Shown: positions 1 to 11,112, counted from the first letter of the stretch. The stretch: 64,000 bases of DNA from Phragmites australis (GCF_958298935.1 NC_084939.1:26108001-26172000); one strand, 5' to 3'. Program-made: numbers and translations. The notes: generated by a model from the letters alone, not told the origin.

Positions 1-262
1 AACAAACAAATATCTTTCAGATATAGTATTGCAAGCTAAAAAAAAGTTTAAAAATGCCAAAATTTCTAGCAGCATAGAAACTATCATGGAACAGAATAGC
101 AACCTTCAATAGTTCAGGAATATATGAGAAAAGTAGCATGAAAAGATTCTACACAGCTGCACAGCAGACAGAAAGATGCATATATGTAGCAGCAACCGAA
201 ACAAGTTCTGATTAACAGAGAAATTTGAAATGATTAATTGACTACCCATTAAAAGTGCAAAC

Positions 263-395
263 CTGAAGGTGAAGCATGCAATTGCTTAGCTCTGTCATTG
301 CAGCTACCAAGCAAAGCTGGATTCCCACCATCGTCATTCTCTACCACACGATCCTCCTCTTCTATGGCCTCAAACACACTTGCTCTCAGCTCAGC
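263..395 (-). CDS. TON1: TON1-like exon 2 (133 nt)
   Basis: Reads in frame from exon 1: AELRASVFEAIEEEDRVVEN, then an Asp/Gly-rich loop and ALLGSCNDRAKQLHASPS. This strongly conserved block precedes the LisH-like dimerisation segment of TON1. It ends in phase 1 at a GTTTGC donor. Bases 1-262 are intron and show no further exon. Confidence 0.9.
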
Positions 396-3300
396 CTAGT
401 CATGCAGTGAGACACATCATGAGGAAACAAATATAAGCATGTAGATTTGATCGAGCATAGCCTGGCTTCAACAGATAAGGAAGAACTAAAAGATAGAAAC
501 CCACTTCTTTTGCCAAAACTATATTTCTCTAAGTTTGGCATATATTTAACTGAATAAACACCAAGTAACTGAGGTTTTCGCAAGACAACCAAAGAAGCAT
601 TCATTCAAAAAAAAAACTTGAGAAATAGTTTTTTGCTTACAGTACAAACAAAGATCCGCTCAAATCGTACCACTGGGATCAAAACCACCAAGTAATGTAG
701 GCGCACTACTGGTCACAATGTGCATGTTAGCGACTGAGTCTCTGCATGCTGCCTTGTAACGGCCAGACGTGCTCCACCACTCGTCTCGCACGCCATGCCG
801 CAGCGCTCGCCTCACCCCGCACGCCCACGCGCTGCGCTCGCTCGCCATGCCGAGATTGTAGGATAGCCAATCGAGTCCATGGCTCCCTTGTACGTGTATA
901 AATTCATACACCTGAGATCAATACAAGGTGTGGTTGATCGCTCTCCTTCTTTCATGGTATCAGTCACCAGCGAAAGTTCTCCTGCATCCTTTCGCCACAG
1001 CTTCCGCAGCCGCCGCATCCATGGCGCCCCCCTCAAACCACTCTGACTCCTCCCTCGATTCCGACCTCAATGCCCCTGTGCCCGCCGCCGCCGCCGTTCT
1101 CCAGACAGTCAACATCCGCTCCCATGTTCCCGTGGCGCTCGATCTCGACGACGGCAACTATTCCCAGTGGCGGTGCTTCTTCGACTCCGTCCTTGGCAAG
1201 TTCGGGCTCACGGCGCATGTCCGTTCGCCCACCCCGCCGGCTGAGCGCGACGGCGAGTGGCAGCTGACTGATCCCTGCATCGTCAACTGGATCCTCAACA
1301 CCGTCTCCAAGTCCATCTTCGACATCGTCCACACGCCGCACCTCACCGCCTTCTCCCTGTGGTCTGCCATCGAGGGGCTCTTCCTCGACAACGAACTTCA
1401 GCGTGCTGTCTACCTTGAGGCCGAGCTTCGCAGCACCTGTCAAGGTGACTTGTCCGTCCACGACTACTGCACCAAGCTGAAACGCCTTGCCGATCAACTT
1501 CGCGACATCGGCCACCCCGTCTCCGAGCCGAGTCAGGTTCTTAATCTGCTTCGTGGCCTTAGCCCCCGCTATCGCCATCTTAAGCCGGTGATCACCGCCA
1601 AATTCCCACCCCACACCTTCATGAGCGCCCGCTCTTTCCTCATCCTGGAAGAACTCAGCGAGAAGCACGACGCCAAGGCCGATGCCAATCACGCCCTCGC
1701 CGCCGGGCATGGTTCCAGCAGCAGCGGCTCCACCGACCAGTCCCGCGCCGCCTCCTCCCACGACAACACCTCCGGGGTGGGAGGCTCTCGCAACCGCCCC
1801 CAGAAATCCAACAAAGGGCGCGGGCGCGGGCAGCGCTTCGGCAACACCGGCGGCGGCGGCAACCGCCCTCAGTCACCAGCGGGGCAATGGCCTGCCGGCT
1901 ACAACCCGTGGACGGGTTATGTGCAGGCCTGGCCTGCACCCTTCCGTGCACCCGGCGCCGGAGTTCTTGGCCCTCGCCCACCGTTCCAGTCGCAACAGGC
2001 CATGACGGCCTCCCAGGTTCCTCCTCCGCCTGGCGGCTCTGCCGGGCCATGGGATACATCCCCTCTCTACCAAGCACTGTCTACCGTCGGCGTGACCACC
2101 CAGCCTCCAAGCGCCGCCAACTGGTACTTCGACACAGGCGCGACTACTCACATGGCCTCGTCGCCTAGTAACTTTCCTCCCACCCATCTAAAACCCTCCT
2201 CTTCTATCATCACGGTTGGCAATGGTGCCCAATTACCTGTTACTCATCAGACTTTCAGCTCTATCCCCACTGCATCTTCTCCACTGCATTTACACAATAT
2301 TCTTGTTTCTCCATCATTGATTAAAAACTTGATTTCTGTCCGGCGTCTTACTCATGATAACAATGTTTCAATCGAATTTGACCCCTCTGGTTTCTCAATC
2401 AAGGCTCTTCCAACACGGGTGGAGATGCTCCGATGTGATAGCCGTGGGGATCTTTATCCACTTCGGTTCCCGTCTCACCAAGCCCTCGCCGCTTCGTCAT
2501 CCTCGGAGGTCTCCTTGTGGCACCAGCGCCTTGGACATCCAGGACATCATGTTCTTTCACAAATTCTAGATAGTTTTGCTTTCAGTTGTAATAAATCAGT
2601 AGCACATTCCTGTTCTTCATGTCGCTTAGGCAAACATGTTCGTCTCCCGTTCAACAATTCTACAACACAGACATATTTTCCCTTTCAGTTAATACATTCG
2701 GATGTTTGGACCTCTCCTATCTTAAGCCATTCAGGTTACAAGTATTATGTTGCTATACTTGATGACTACACGCATCACCTCTGGACCTTCCCTCTGCGGC
2801 AAAAGTCTGAGGTCCTACCCACTATACGTGCCTTCCTCGCCTATGTCCAAACTCAATTCCGCCTCCCCGTTCTGGCTCTGCAAACAGACAACGGCAAGGA
2901 GTTTGATTCCACTGCTCTTCGGCTTCTTCTCGCTGAACATGGGATCCAATTCCGCCTCTCCTGTCCCTATACTTCGCAGCAAAATGGGAAGGCTGAGCGC
3001 GTGCTTCGTACACTTAACGATTGTGTTCGCACAATGCTTCTTCATAGTGCAGCACCGCTGGCGTTCTGGGCTAAGGCATTGTCCACGGCGACATACCTCA
3101 TCAACCGGCGTCCATGTCGCGCCACCGGCACCACCACGCCGTTCGCCCTCCTCTTCGGCGTCAATCCTACCTACGACGAGCTTCGTGTCTTCGGGTGTCG
3201 CTGCTTCCCCAACCTCACAGCCACCACGCCACACAAGCTCGCCGCCCGTTCAACGCTCTGCGTCTTCATCGGCTATCCCACGGATCACCGTGGCTATCGC

Positions 3301-6119
3301 TGCTACGACGTTGCGACGCGCCGGGTCATTACTTCGCGCCATGTCATCTTTGATGAGCAGGTTTTCCCGTTCCGCACGGTCCAGGATACCCCGACTACAA
3401 CCAGGCACAAACCGGTGTGCGATGATCCTCTACCTCGCCATCACCCGCGCGCCACACCTGCGGCGTCAGCATCGTCACCCGCCCAGCTCGCCGCGGCTCT
3501 ACCTCGACACCCGAGGCGAACTCGGACGGCGCGCTCGACACCTGTTCCACCGGTGCCCACAACTCCGCCCGTCGCCTCGCCATCGGATTCGCCGCGCGCC
3601 ACACCGCCCGATGCTGGAGCCGCAGCGACACCACCCTCCTCGCCGGACATCCCTGCACCACCAACGCCCCTGCCTGCGGCCACGCCAACCCCTTCCCCAA
3701 GCCCGGCTCCTCCGGCACCTTCGGCACCCGCACACCGCATGATGACCCGGGCGCAGGCTGGCATCTTCAAGCCTAACCCACGGTACGCTCTACAGACAAA
3801 GTCCACCTCGCCGTCGCCCATCCCCTCGTCGGTTCGAGCCGCGCTGCGCGACCCGAACTGGCGAGCAGCAATGCAACTCGAGTTCGATGCGCTGATCGCC
3901 AACAACACCTGGACACCCCACGATCGGCCGCGGGGCGCTCGGATCATCACCGGCAAATGGGTCTTCAAACACAAGTTGAAACCCGACGGCTCACTTGACA
4001 GATACAAGGCCAGGTGGGTCGTCCGCGGTTTCAACCAGCGCCCCGGGATCGACTTCGGCTAAACTTTCTCGCCGGTCGTCAAGCCGGCAACAATTCAGAT
4101 GGTTCTCACCCTGGTGGCATCCAAACGGTGGCCGGCCCATCAGCTGGATGTCTCCAACGCTTTCTTGCACGGTAATCTACAAGAAACAGTGTACTGCAGC
4201 CAGCCCACTGGCTTCGAGGATCCCAATCGGCCTGACGCCGTGTGTCGTCTCTCCCGATCCCTCTACGGCCTCCGCCAAGCCCCGCGTCAGTGGTTCCTCC
4301 GCTTCGTCACCTACGTCACCAGCCTTGGCTTCGTTCAATCGCGCGCCGACACCAGCTTGTTTGTGCTCCGCCACGGCAACGAGACCGCATATCTCCTCCT
4401 CTACGTTGACGACATAATCCTGTCCGCCTCGTCCTCAAGGCTTCTTCAACACATCGTCAACAAACTGCGGCTAGAGTTTGCCATCAAGGACATGGGGCCT
4501 CTGCGGTTCTTCCTCGGCATCGACGTTCGACGTGACGATGGCGGCTTCTTCCTTTCACAAGAGAAGTACGCCAAGGAGGTTCTGGAACGGGCTGGCATGG
4601 GCAACTGCAAGCCGGCTGGGACACCGGCGAACGTTCGCCCGAAGACATCGGCAACCGAGGGCGCACTCATCAGCGACGCGTCCTGGTACAGAAGCATGGC
4701 CGGGGCGCTCCAGTACCTGACACTCACCCGACCGGACATAGCATACGCAGTGCAGCAGGTGTGCTTGCATATGCACGCGCCACGGGACGCTCATCTGACG
4801 CTGCTCAAGCGGATACTACGCTACGTCAAGGGTACGACAGCTCTCGGCCTTCATCTGCACCGCGCCACGGCGCTCCAGCTCACGGCGTACACCGACGCGG
4901 ACTGGGCTGGCTGCCCGGACACGCGACGGTCGACGTCTGGGTTCGCGGTCTTCCTCGGCGAGTCGCTGGTATCGTGGAGCTCCAAACGGCAGACGACGGT
5001 CTCCCGCTCCAGTGCGGAGGCCGAGTACCGTGGCGTCGCGAACGCCGTCGCCGAATGCTCCTGGCTCAGGCAACTACTCGGCAAGCTACACTGCAACGTG
5101 CCCAGCGCCACGATCGCGTACTGCGACAATGTCTCCTCGGTCTACATGGCGCGCAATCCAGTGCATCATCGGCGGACGAAACATATCGAACTCGACGTCC
5201 ACTTCGTTCGCGAGAAGGTGGCCCTCGGCGAGCTCCGCGTTCTGCAGATTCCCAGCGCCCGCCAGTTCGCTGACATATTCACCAAGGGATTGCCGTCAGC
5301 GTTGTTCAACGACTTCCGAGACAGTCTCTGCGTCGGCACACCTACGGCAGCGACTGAGGGGGGGTGTTAGCGACTGAGTCTCTGCATGCTGCCTTGTAAC
5401 GGCCAGACGTGCTCCACCACTCGTCTCGCACGCCATGCCGCAGCGCTCACCTCGCCCCGCACGCCCACGCGCTGCGCTCGCTCGCCATGCCGAGATTGTA
5501 GGATAGCCAATCGAGTCCATGGCTCCCTTGTACGTGTATAAATTCATACACCTGAGATCAATACAAGGTGTGGTTGATCGCTCTCCTTCTTTCAGTGCAC
5601 ACTAATTCATAATGTAACTGCAACTAGAACAACAAAATTATGCAAGGTGAAATTTTTCTTCAGCATGGAGTGAGCATCCTCATATCCTAAATACGAATCA
5701 ACAGCACCAAGACGCTCAAAATGTGCACATTACAATTTGAAATGGAGAGTAAATCTAACGGAATAGGCCCCTCCCCCAGGATCCATTCTTTCTTACAAAA
5801 AGGGGGCATTTTTTTGGGGGGGGGGGGGGGGTTGCTAACACGCTTAGATTGCAAAAATAATTCGCAAATTTGAGAAGGGGATCCGCGGAGCCGGACGTCC
5901 AGATCCCCAAAACCAGAGGGGAGGGAAAGCTAGATCCGCGGGGCGGGGCGCGGTAGTGGCAACTGTTGGGAAGGAAACCCTATTGTAGTGGGGAGGTGCA
6001 TCAACGAAAGCAGCAAGTGGGGAAGAACTGACCCTGATCTTGGCGAGGACGCCCTTCTTCTCGAGGGTGCGGGTGACGAGCGTCTTGAGCTCCATCATCT
6101 CCCGCGCGTAGTCGTCCAT
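263..6119 (-). CDS. TON1: TONNEAU1 (TON1)-like protein, 5' part of gene (exons 1-2)
   Basis: Two coding exons on the minus strand match the N-terminus of plant TON1, a small acidic protein related to animal FOP/OFD1 centrosomal proteins. TON1 acts with TRM proteins and the PP2A regulatory subunit FASS/TON2 to organise cortical microtubules and the preprophase band. Exon 1 (6119-6033) begins MDDYAREMMELKTLVTRTL and ends ...AKIR. Exon 2 (395-263) begins AELRASVFEAIEEEDRV and ends ...KQLHASPS. The junctions are a GTCAGT donor at 6032 (phase 0) and a CTAG acceptor at 397-396; the next donor is at 262 (phase 1). About 73 of the family's usual ~255 residues are present; the rest lies beyond the left edge. 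Intron 1 is about 5.6 kb because a Copia element sits in it on the opposite strand. Both exons are intact and the splice sites look good, so I expect a working gene. Confidence 0.9.
396..719 (-). other. TON1 intron 1, part 3' of the Copia insertion
   Basis: AT-rich intron sequence between the exon 2 acceptor and the 5-bp target duplication GTGCA (720-724). Small ORFs here have no recognisable content. Confidence 0.7.
725..954 (+). repeat. 5' LTR of the Copia element
   Basis: 230 bp, begins TGTTAGCGACTGAG, ends TTCTTTCA. A TATAAATTC-like TATA box is at about 897-905. The PBS follows directly. Confidence 0.95.
1021..5370 (+). pseudogene. Copia gag-pol polyprotein, one internal stop codon
   Basis: One frame of about 1449 codons from ATG 1021. 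Order: Gag (UBN2-like, around residues 40-230) with a Gly/Arg-rich basic tract but no CCHC zinc knuckle that I can see; aspartic protease with DTGATTH near residue 370; GAG-pre-integrase LWHQRLGHP near 500; integrase core with D (DVWTS, ~561), D (TDNGKEF, ~623) and E (NGKAER, ~657); reverse transcriptase from ~940 with YVDDIILS near 1128; RNase H with TDADWAG near 1290 and SSAEAEY near 1331. This order is Ty1/copia. A single TAA at 4060-4062 interrupts the start of the RT domain; both sides are in the same frame with no other lesion seen. An upstream in-frame GTG at 928 lies in the LTR and is unlikely to be the start. Confidence 0.93.
5365..5594 (+). repeat. 3' LTR of the Copia element
   Basis: Same sequence as 725-954 except for two transitions. 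The polyprotein frame reads through its first bases and stops at TAG 5368-5370, so the last codon and the stop come from the LTR. Confidence 0.95.
5600..6032 (-). other. TON1 intron 1, part 5' of the Copia insertion, with G16 run
   Basis: Intron sequence between the Copia target duplication and the exon 1 donor. It contains a homopolymer of 16 G on the plus strand (5816-5831). No ORF of interest. Confidence 0.7.
6033..6119 (-). CDS. TON1: TON1-like exon 1 (29 codons)
   Basis: Starts at an ATG whose complement is at 6117-6119 and runs to the AGG codon before the GTCAGT donor. The 29 residues match the TON1 N-terminal helix, just upstream of the LisH-like region. The DNA around it is GC-rich, unlike the AT-rich intron. 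Confidence 0.9.
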
Positions 6120-6700
6120 CTCTCCTCTGCAAGCCCCCTGGTACTTGTACTCCCAAGGTAGGGGAGGAGAGGCCCTTCTCGAAGCTTCTGGAAGTTGCCC
6201 CTCTGGTCTGGGGGTGGCGGAGCAGGCAGCTTCTCGCTGTCGAAGACGAACACACCACTAGAGGGAGAGGGAACACAACCGGAGCAGCCGTTACTTCCGG
6301 TGAACGGATGACAGGTGGGCCTCTCTTTTTTGCAAGATAGCCCTTGTTTCCTTTTTTTTCCTTAACAAAGGAAAATATTTTTTTTCTTCACAAAAGATGA
6401 CGACTGAGAGAACATCTTGAAAAATAAAAATTGTAAAATGCATTTTGCAACAACTCGATCAAGGGGCTGAGATTGAGATGCGGCGAGGCGAGGCGAGCAG
6501 CAGCTTCCATTTCGCCACCAATACCATCCATCATCTTCTGATTCATTGCACTGCTCTGCTCTGCTTGCCCCCTCCCCCCTCCTAAACACTTCACATAATC
6601 AACGAACCCTAGCCTGTAGGATTATTCATACAGAGAGATCAATGGCTTATATATGGTGAAAATCTAAAATTAGATAATATACATGAGTGTATTTATCGAA
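6120..6700. other. TON1 5' flank / probable promoter and 5'UTR
   Basis: About 180 bp upstream of the TON1 ATG is GC-rich and probably leader; beyond 6300 it becomes A/T-rich with homopolymer runs. I see no convincing TATA box and no coding sequence. Confidence 0.4.
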
Positions 6701-6739
6701 ATAGATAACATATTATCGTATTTACAAATTTAGCATCCG

Positions 6740-7040
6740 TATTCGACATATCATTTACTGAAAATGAACACCGTACGCCGAAAAACCTATATTCAACACA
6801 CCGCGTGCCGAATACGGCATTGTAGCTCATATTCGGGGCACCGTATGCCAAATATTAACCGTATTCGGTACACCGTGTGCCGAATATGAGCTACAGTGTC
6901 GTATTCGGCACACGCAGTGTCGTTTTCGGCACATCGTGTGCCGTATTCGTGTGCCGAATACGGCACTGTAGCCCATATTCATATTCGGCATACCGTGTGT
7001 CAAATACGGTTGATATTCGGCACACGCAGTACGAATAGCA
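6740..7040. repeat. Cluster of short inverted repeats (CGGCACACGGTGTGCCG type)
   Basis: About ten variants of a motif such as GTGCCGAATACGGCAC and CGGCACACCGTGTGCCG occur in both orientations in 300 bp, so the strand can fold into many small hairpins. It is not coding. It may be terminal or internal sequence of a DNA transposon, but I found no target duplication. Confidence 0.6.
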
Positions 7041-7236
7041 ACTACGCATAGACACAGAATAGCCTCACCGTGTGTGTGTATATATATATATAAGGACCAG
7101 AGTTACATTTTAGATTGTACTACGATTACAATCGTGTTTTTTAAGTTGTACATCTTTAGGAATTACATTCATCTATAACGCAATTGTAACTCTCTTTTTT
7201 TTATTTACGTCTGGTTGTAACTCTTTGTCTCGTAAA

Positions 7237-8851
7237 CTCTACTATTTTTTAGATTGTAACTGAGGGTGACACAACAGTAACTAGAGTTGATAGTAGGCAA
7301 CGAATAGTGATAGTTTCTAACTATCACTGTTGGCCTGAGGATTGGTAGTAAAGGGATTATCACTGCCGACCGAAGGTTTTAGCCATCGGTGAAAGTCGGT
7401 TATCACTGTCGGCTGAAGACTTCAACCGACAGTGTTTGCCGGTCCGCGACTCAACGTGTTTGTGGCCGAAAAAAGCAAAACATATTTTTTTTCGACCAGG
7501 CACCCGACTAACTACTGCTCACCCGCCCTCGATCAGAAGCTCAAGTATAAATCACTGCCCACTTACTATTTTTTCACACGAGTTTCAGAATTCGAACTCA
7601 TGATCTCGATCAGAAGCTCCGCGTGCCTGATCTAACCATCTAACCTCACATTCGTTCTTGAGTATAATAGCAAATCAATCCTTTTGACCTATTCTGATAG
7701 AACGTTTGAACGGCTATTTGCACAGTGATTCTAAATGAAAAGGTTATCAACTACAAAATTGTACATATCGTCTAGTTCTATAATATTAATATAAAGTTTG
7801 TCTCCATCCGATTACGTATGAAAAAGTTTATATCCAATTTGTGCAGTGTTCGGTAAAACAACCATAACTTTTGCATACGGAGTCCGATTTCGACGTTCGA
7901 CCTCTACTTTCGAAGCTAACGAGGAGCCACATCCGAAAAAAATATATATCTTTAGACCTGTACATTTCTTGACCCCCAAAAAAGGCTCGAAAGACCCTCT
8001 GCAAGACCTCTGCTTTTTGGAAAAATTGACCTTCTTCGGGCCTGAAATTTTTGGAGATATAGTGCTACGTCTGAAAGTTAGTGCTGCGCAAATATTTCAT
8101 CAATACGAGTTACCAAACTCACGATAAAAATCTTTAAATTTGTAATTTTCAACTTTATGAGTCTGTGTGTATCTTTTTCAATGATTCCTACTAGTGTTTT
8201 ACACTAGATCGAGGTCAAAAATTTATGGTTAGATATGTGGCTTCCTTTGTACTAGTTTTAGATATTTATTTGTGCATTTATATCACTTCAAATAAAAAGT
8301 AATCAATTATAAAGTTGTAGATCTTATCGAGAGCTATAATTTCATATAAAATTTGTCTTCATCCGATTTTGTATGAAAATGTTATGAAGTTTTTAAGATG
8401 AGCTGTTATCGACCACGGCTGAAACTTTATTTAGATTATTTGGATATTTAAATAATCTTAAATTAAAAAGTTTTCAACTACAAAGTTGTAGATCTCATCC
8501 GTTATCACTGTCGGCTTGTCATACGAGCCGATAATGATACCCATTATCACTGCCGGTTCATAACACAAACCGGTAGTGATACTTGACGAACTATCACTGT
8601 CGGGTCATAGCTAGATCCGACAATAATAGTTTACGTATCGTTGCCAGCTGGTGCCCTCATCCGGCAGCGAAGCATCAATACCGGCTCAAACCATCAGTCG
8701 GCAATGATGTCTTTTATTACTGTCGGTTCGTAAGCCACATTCGCTGATTCTTTCCGCGTGACTTTTGAATCAGTAGTAATGCCTCATCACTGCCGGTCCA
8801 TTAGTAATCGGTAGCGATAGATCGACATATAAATCTGATTTTATAGTAGTG
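7237..8851. mobile_element. Non-autonomous CACTA-like transposon (candidate)
   Basis: Both flanks carry many copies of a subterminal motif of the form TATCACTGyCGG in both orientations (about 7300-7440 and 8500-8820). The right end TATAGTAGTG (8842-8851) is the complement of CACTACTATA; a degenerate counterpart CTCTACTAT is at 7237-7245. The interior (about 7700-8500) repeats a block containing CAACTACAAAGTTGTAGATC and a 'TTTGTCTyCATCCGATT' segment at about 7735-7830, 8286-8375 and 8465-8500. There is no transposase. I could not match a 3-bp target duplication, so the left boundary is uncertain. Confidence 0.55.
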
Positions 8852-10189
8852 TATGGACTCATTGCACTCATGAGTCCTGAACTATCCTTGCCAACTAAAA
8901 AATGTTACGTCAACTTCAAAGTTCTTCTATTTGGACGTAATTGGACGTCCCATAAGTCAAGCGCTTTTGCAATGACCACACTACCACGCACCTGTCTGCA
9001 AAAATCAAGAATGAAGAATGAAGGCACATTTTCTTCCGGGGAACATAATAATAAAAGGTATAGTAGTTTAGATCATGGTACTGATCAAACATACCCCGAC
9101 AAATGTGGAATGCCGATGATAAACATGATTACGCTCATTTGTGACAGGTTTAGACGGGAAAAACGCATCGTCTACTGCGTAAAAGCTAGCAATTCATAGT
9201 GCCATGATAGATGTAGTTGATCATTACTTGCATGCAAGTGAACGTAAGTCTGAGGGAGGATTGTTCATAATTTTTTTGTCACAACCTTAGTTCTCTAGGG
9301 TTAGTCTACTGTGTTCACTCCTTTAATCACAACGTTCTAGTAGTAATAACACAGGACGTAGATAATCTTGGAACTTTAGGCAGAAGATCCGTGCACTTGC
9401 GGATATTGTGCACGTAACTGATGCCAGCAGTTATATCATCTTATCGGGATTACATTCTTTCGTATGGACTATTGCAATTTTCTTTTCTTATGGTATTTCA
9501 TTTTCTTTGATAAGAGCTTCTTCCCTGACAAATTGTTGTATCACCTCCTCCAAATGGTTGCATTTTCCCTCCATATTTGCCTTTTTTACCTGAGGGATTG
9601 TTTTTTCTTTTTTGCAATTCAAATGTTGCATTTTCTCTTCCGAAAGAGTCTGGATCTACTATTTCCATGTGGAGGAGTTGCAAGTTTCTTCATTTATCTG
9701 TCTTGCATTTTATTTCTGTTGGTTGCAATTTAATCAAAATATGGTTTTAGGGGATAATTGTCTGTTTTTTTAAAAAAAAAACGGGAGAATTGTGTTGGAC
9801 ATACATAAGTCTATACCTTAGTCAGCCACCCACCTAATAGTTAAATAGGTTTACAAAAAGAAAAAGGACAGTGGAATACAGTGACAGCATGAAAATCTGA
9901 GACATCTGGCAAATGTTGTGTGCATCATAAATTCATAATGTTGGATATGCAGATAAAAAAAAAAACGTAGAAGTGGCGTTTCTTACAGCAAGTTGAAGTA
10001 AAAGGAAGCCAAGAAGCATGCATGCATCCAGTGCTGATGTATAGTAACCGATCATGTATCTAATGAAGGCTGACACGGCGCTGCTAGCTACTGATCAATG
10101 AGGTCCGATCCTCTGAGGACTGTTGCACTCAGATATATTTATCATCGTATATATTATTATATATATATTGGAGACTGGATCGAGATGTG
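8852..10189. other. Intergenic region, no gene recognised
   Basis: A T-rich stretch at 9440-9740 gives hydrophobic ORFs that look like composition artefacts. At about 9250 the text GTCTGAGGGAGGATTG resembles a Copia polypurine tract next to an LTR start, possibly an old remnant. A (TA)n-rich segment precedes the end of the CCT gene. Confidence 0.4.
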
Positions 10190-10573
10190 TCACTGCCCGG
10201 AGCCGGAGGGGGAGGAGTATGATGGTGAGTAGAGGCTGATGGAGGAGACGCCAAGGTAGGCGGCGAGCATCTCCTCGTCAGTAGGGTCGATGAGATTATC
10301 TAGGTCGTCGTCCATGCCGGTGGCCAGCGCCTCCTGCATTGCCGGCCACCACTGCGTTGTGCCGCTCCCGCTGTCGCTATCCTTTATGACATCGAGGTTC
10401 ATCATCGTATCGCGGTCGAGAGCAGCATCATTCACCGGCGGCGACTCTGACGCTATCCCGCATGATGCTTGAACGACATCTGCCTGCTCCGCCTCCGTGT
10501 AATCAGCACCGTTGCGCGCGAAGCGGCCCTTCACCCTGGGGCGACTGTCTGCAAGCGTCTTCCTGCAAGCATA
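10190..10573 (-). CDS. CCT gene exon 2
   Basis: Starts after the acceptor CGTGCAG with YACRKTLADS and encodes the nuclear-localising half of the CCT domain plus the acidic tail. Stop TGA at 10192-10190. Confidence 0.87.
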   Translation of the reverse strand, partial: YACRKTLADSRPRVKGRFARNGADYTEAEQADVVQASCGIASESPPVNDAALDRDTMMNLDVIKDSDSGSGTTQWWPAMQEALATGMDDDLDNLIDPTDEEMLAAYLGVSSISLYSPSYSSPSGSGQ

Positions 10574-11045
10574 CTGCACGAAACGGCGTATCATGCATGC
10601 ATACATATATAGTAGATCTCGCCGGCCAGCAGCTCAAACAAACATGCATGATCGATCGAGAGACGTCACGTACGGTGATCTTCTTTTGGAAGTTGCGGTG
10701 GTTGCGCTTGCTACGGTACTTGTCGATGCGCTCCCGCCGCTCCTCCACGCTGTACCTTCCCGCCGCCGCCACCCTTTGCTCCTCCTCAGGCCTGAGGAGG
10801 TCTCCCGTGCTCAACACACGGCGGAATGACGCTGCTGCAGCCATGCCGGACGATGTCTGGCTGCTGGGTCTGGGTGGACCAACACGCCCCTGCTGAGAGT
10901 AGTGCAACATGTAGCTCGACGGCGGCAGGAATACTGCTCCGTCGGCAAGCAAGGCGTCCGGTCGAGAGGCAGGGATGATGAGATCGGAGTTGTTGACCTC
11001 GCCATGGACGCCGTAGCAACAAGAAGGATTGCCTGAGTGATACAT
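10190..11045 (-). CDS. CCT-motif family (CMF-type) protein, two exons
   Basis: Joined CDS 11045-10674 and 10573-10190 gives 251 residues. The CCT domain spans residues 97-145: RYSVEERRERIDKYRSKRNH, then NFQKKIT in exon 1, and YACRKTLADSRPRVKGRFAR in exon 2. The intron splits the domain in phase 0 (donor GTACGT after KIT, acceptor TGCAG). CCT domains bind DNA with NF-Y subunits and are nuclear; grass members include regulators of flowering time. No B-box or response-regulator domain is visible, so it is a CCT-only protein. The N-terminus is Cys/Ser/Gln-containing; the C-terminus is acidic (MDDDLDNLIDPTDEEM) and may be an activation region. I chose the ATG at 11045 because it is in frame with the domain and lies about 70 bp downstream of a TATA box. 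The exact orthologue is not assigned. Confidence 0.88.
10674..11045 (-). CDS. CCT gene exon 1
   Basis: 124 codons from ATG 11045 to ...QKKIT, followed by a GTACGT donor. Confidence 0.87.
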
Positions 11046-11112
11046 TTCTTTCTGGCTCTGGGTAATTTGGGAAGGAGTCCAAGTCCTGCCTGGTGAAGAA
11101 GACCATCTACGG

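Larger units (their letters stand above)
725..5594 (+). mobile_element. Ty1/copia LTR retrotransposon, nearly intact, inserted in TON1 intron 1
   Basis: A complete element. The 5' LTR is 725-954, the primer-binding site TGGTATCAG starts at 955 (initiator-Met tRNA type), one long polyprotein frame follows, then a G-rich polypurine tract (about 5357-5364) and the 3' LTR (5365-5594). The 5-bp target duplication GTGCA is present at 720-724 and 5595-5599. LTRs begin TG and end CA. The two 230-bp LTRs differ by two substitutions (near 829-834 versus 5449-5454), so insertion is recent. It lies antisense to TON1 transcription. One in-frame stop breaks the polyprotein, so this copy is probably not autonomous, although its parts could be used in trans. 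Confidence 0.97.

Noticed and set aside
1033..1761. 242-codon minus ORF opposite the Copia gag
   Set aside because: Shadow of the GC-rich Gag frame: Gly/Ala/Arg-rich with no domain, and inside a well-supported plus-strand ORF.
9464..9733. Hydrophobic 89-codon plus ORF resembling a membrane protein
   Set aside because: The hydrophobicity comes from T-rich DNA; no conserved motif, no promoter or splice support.
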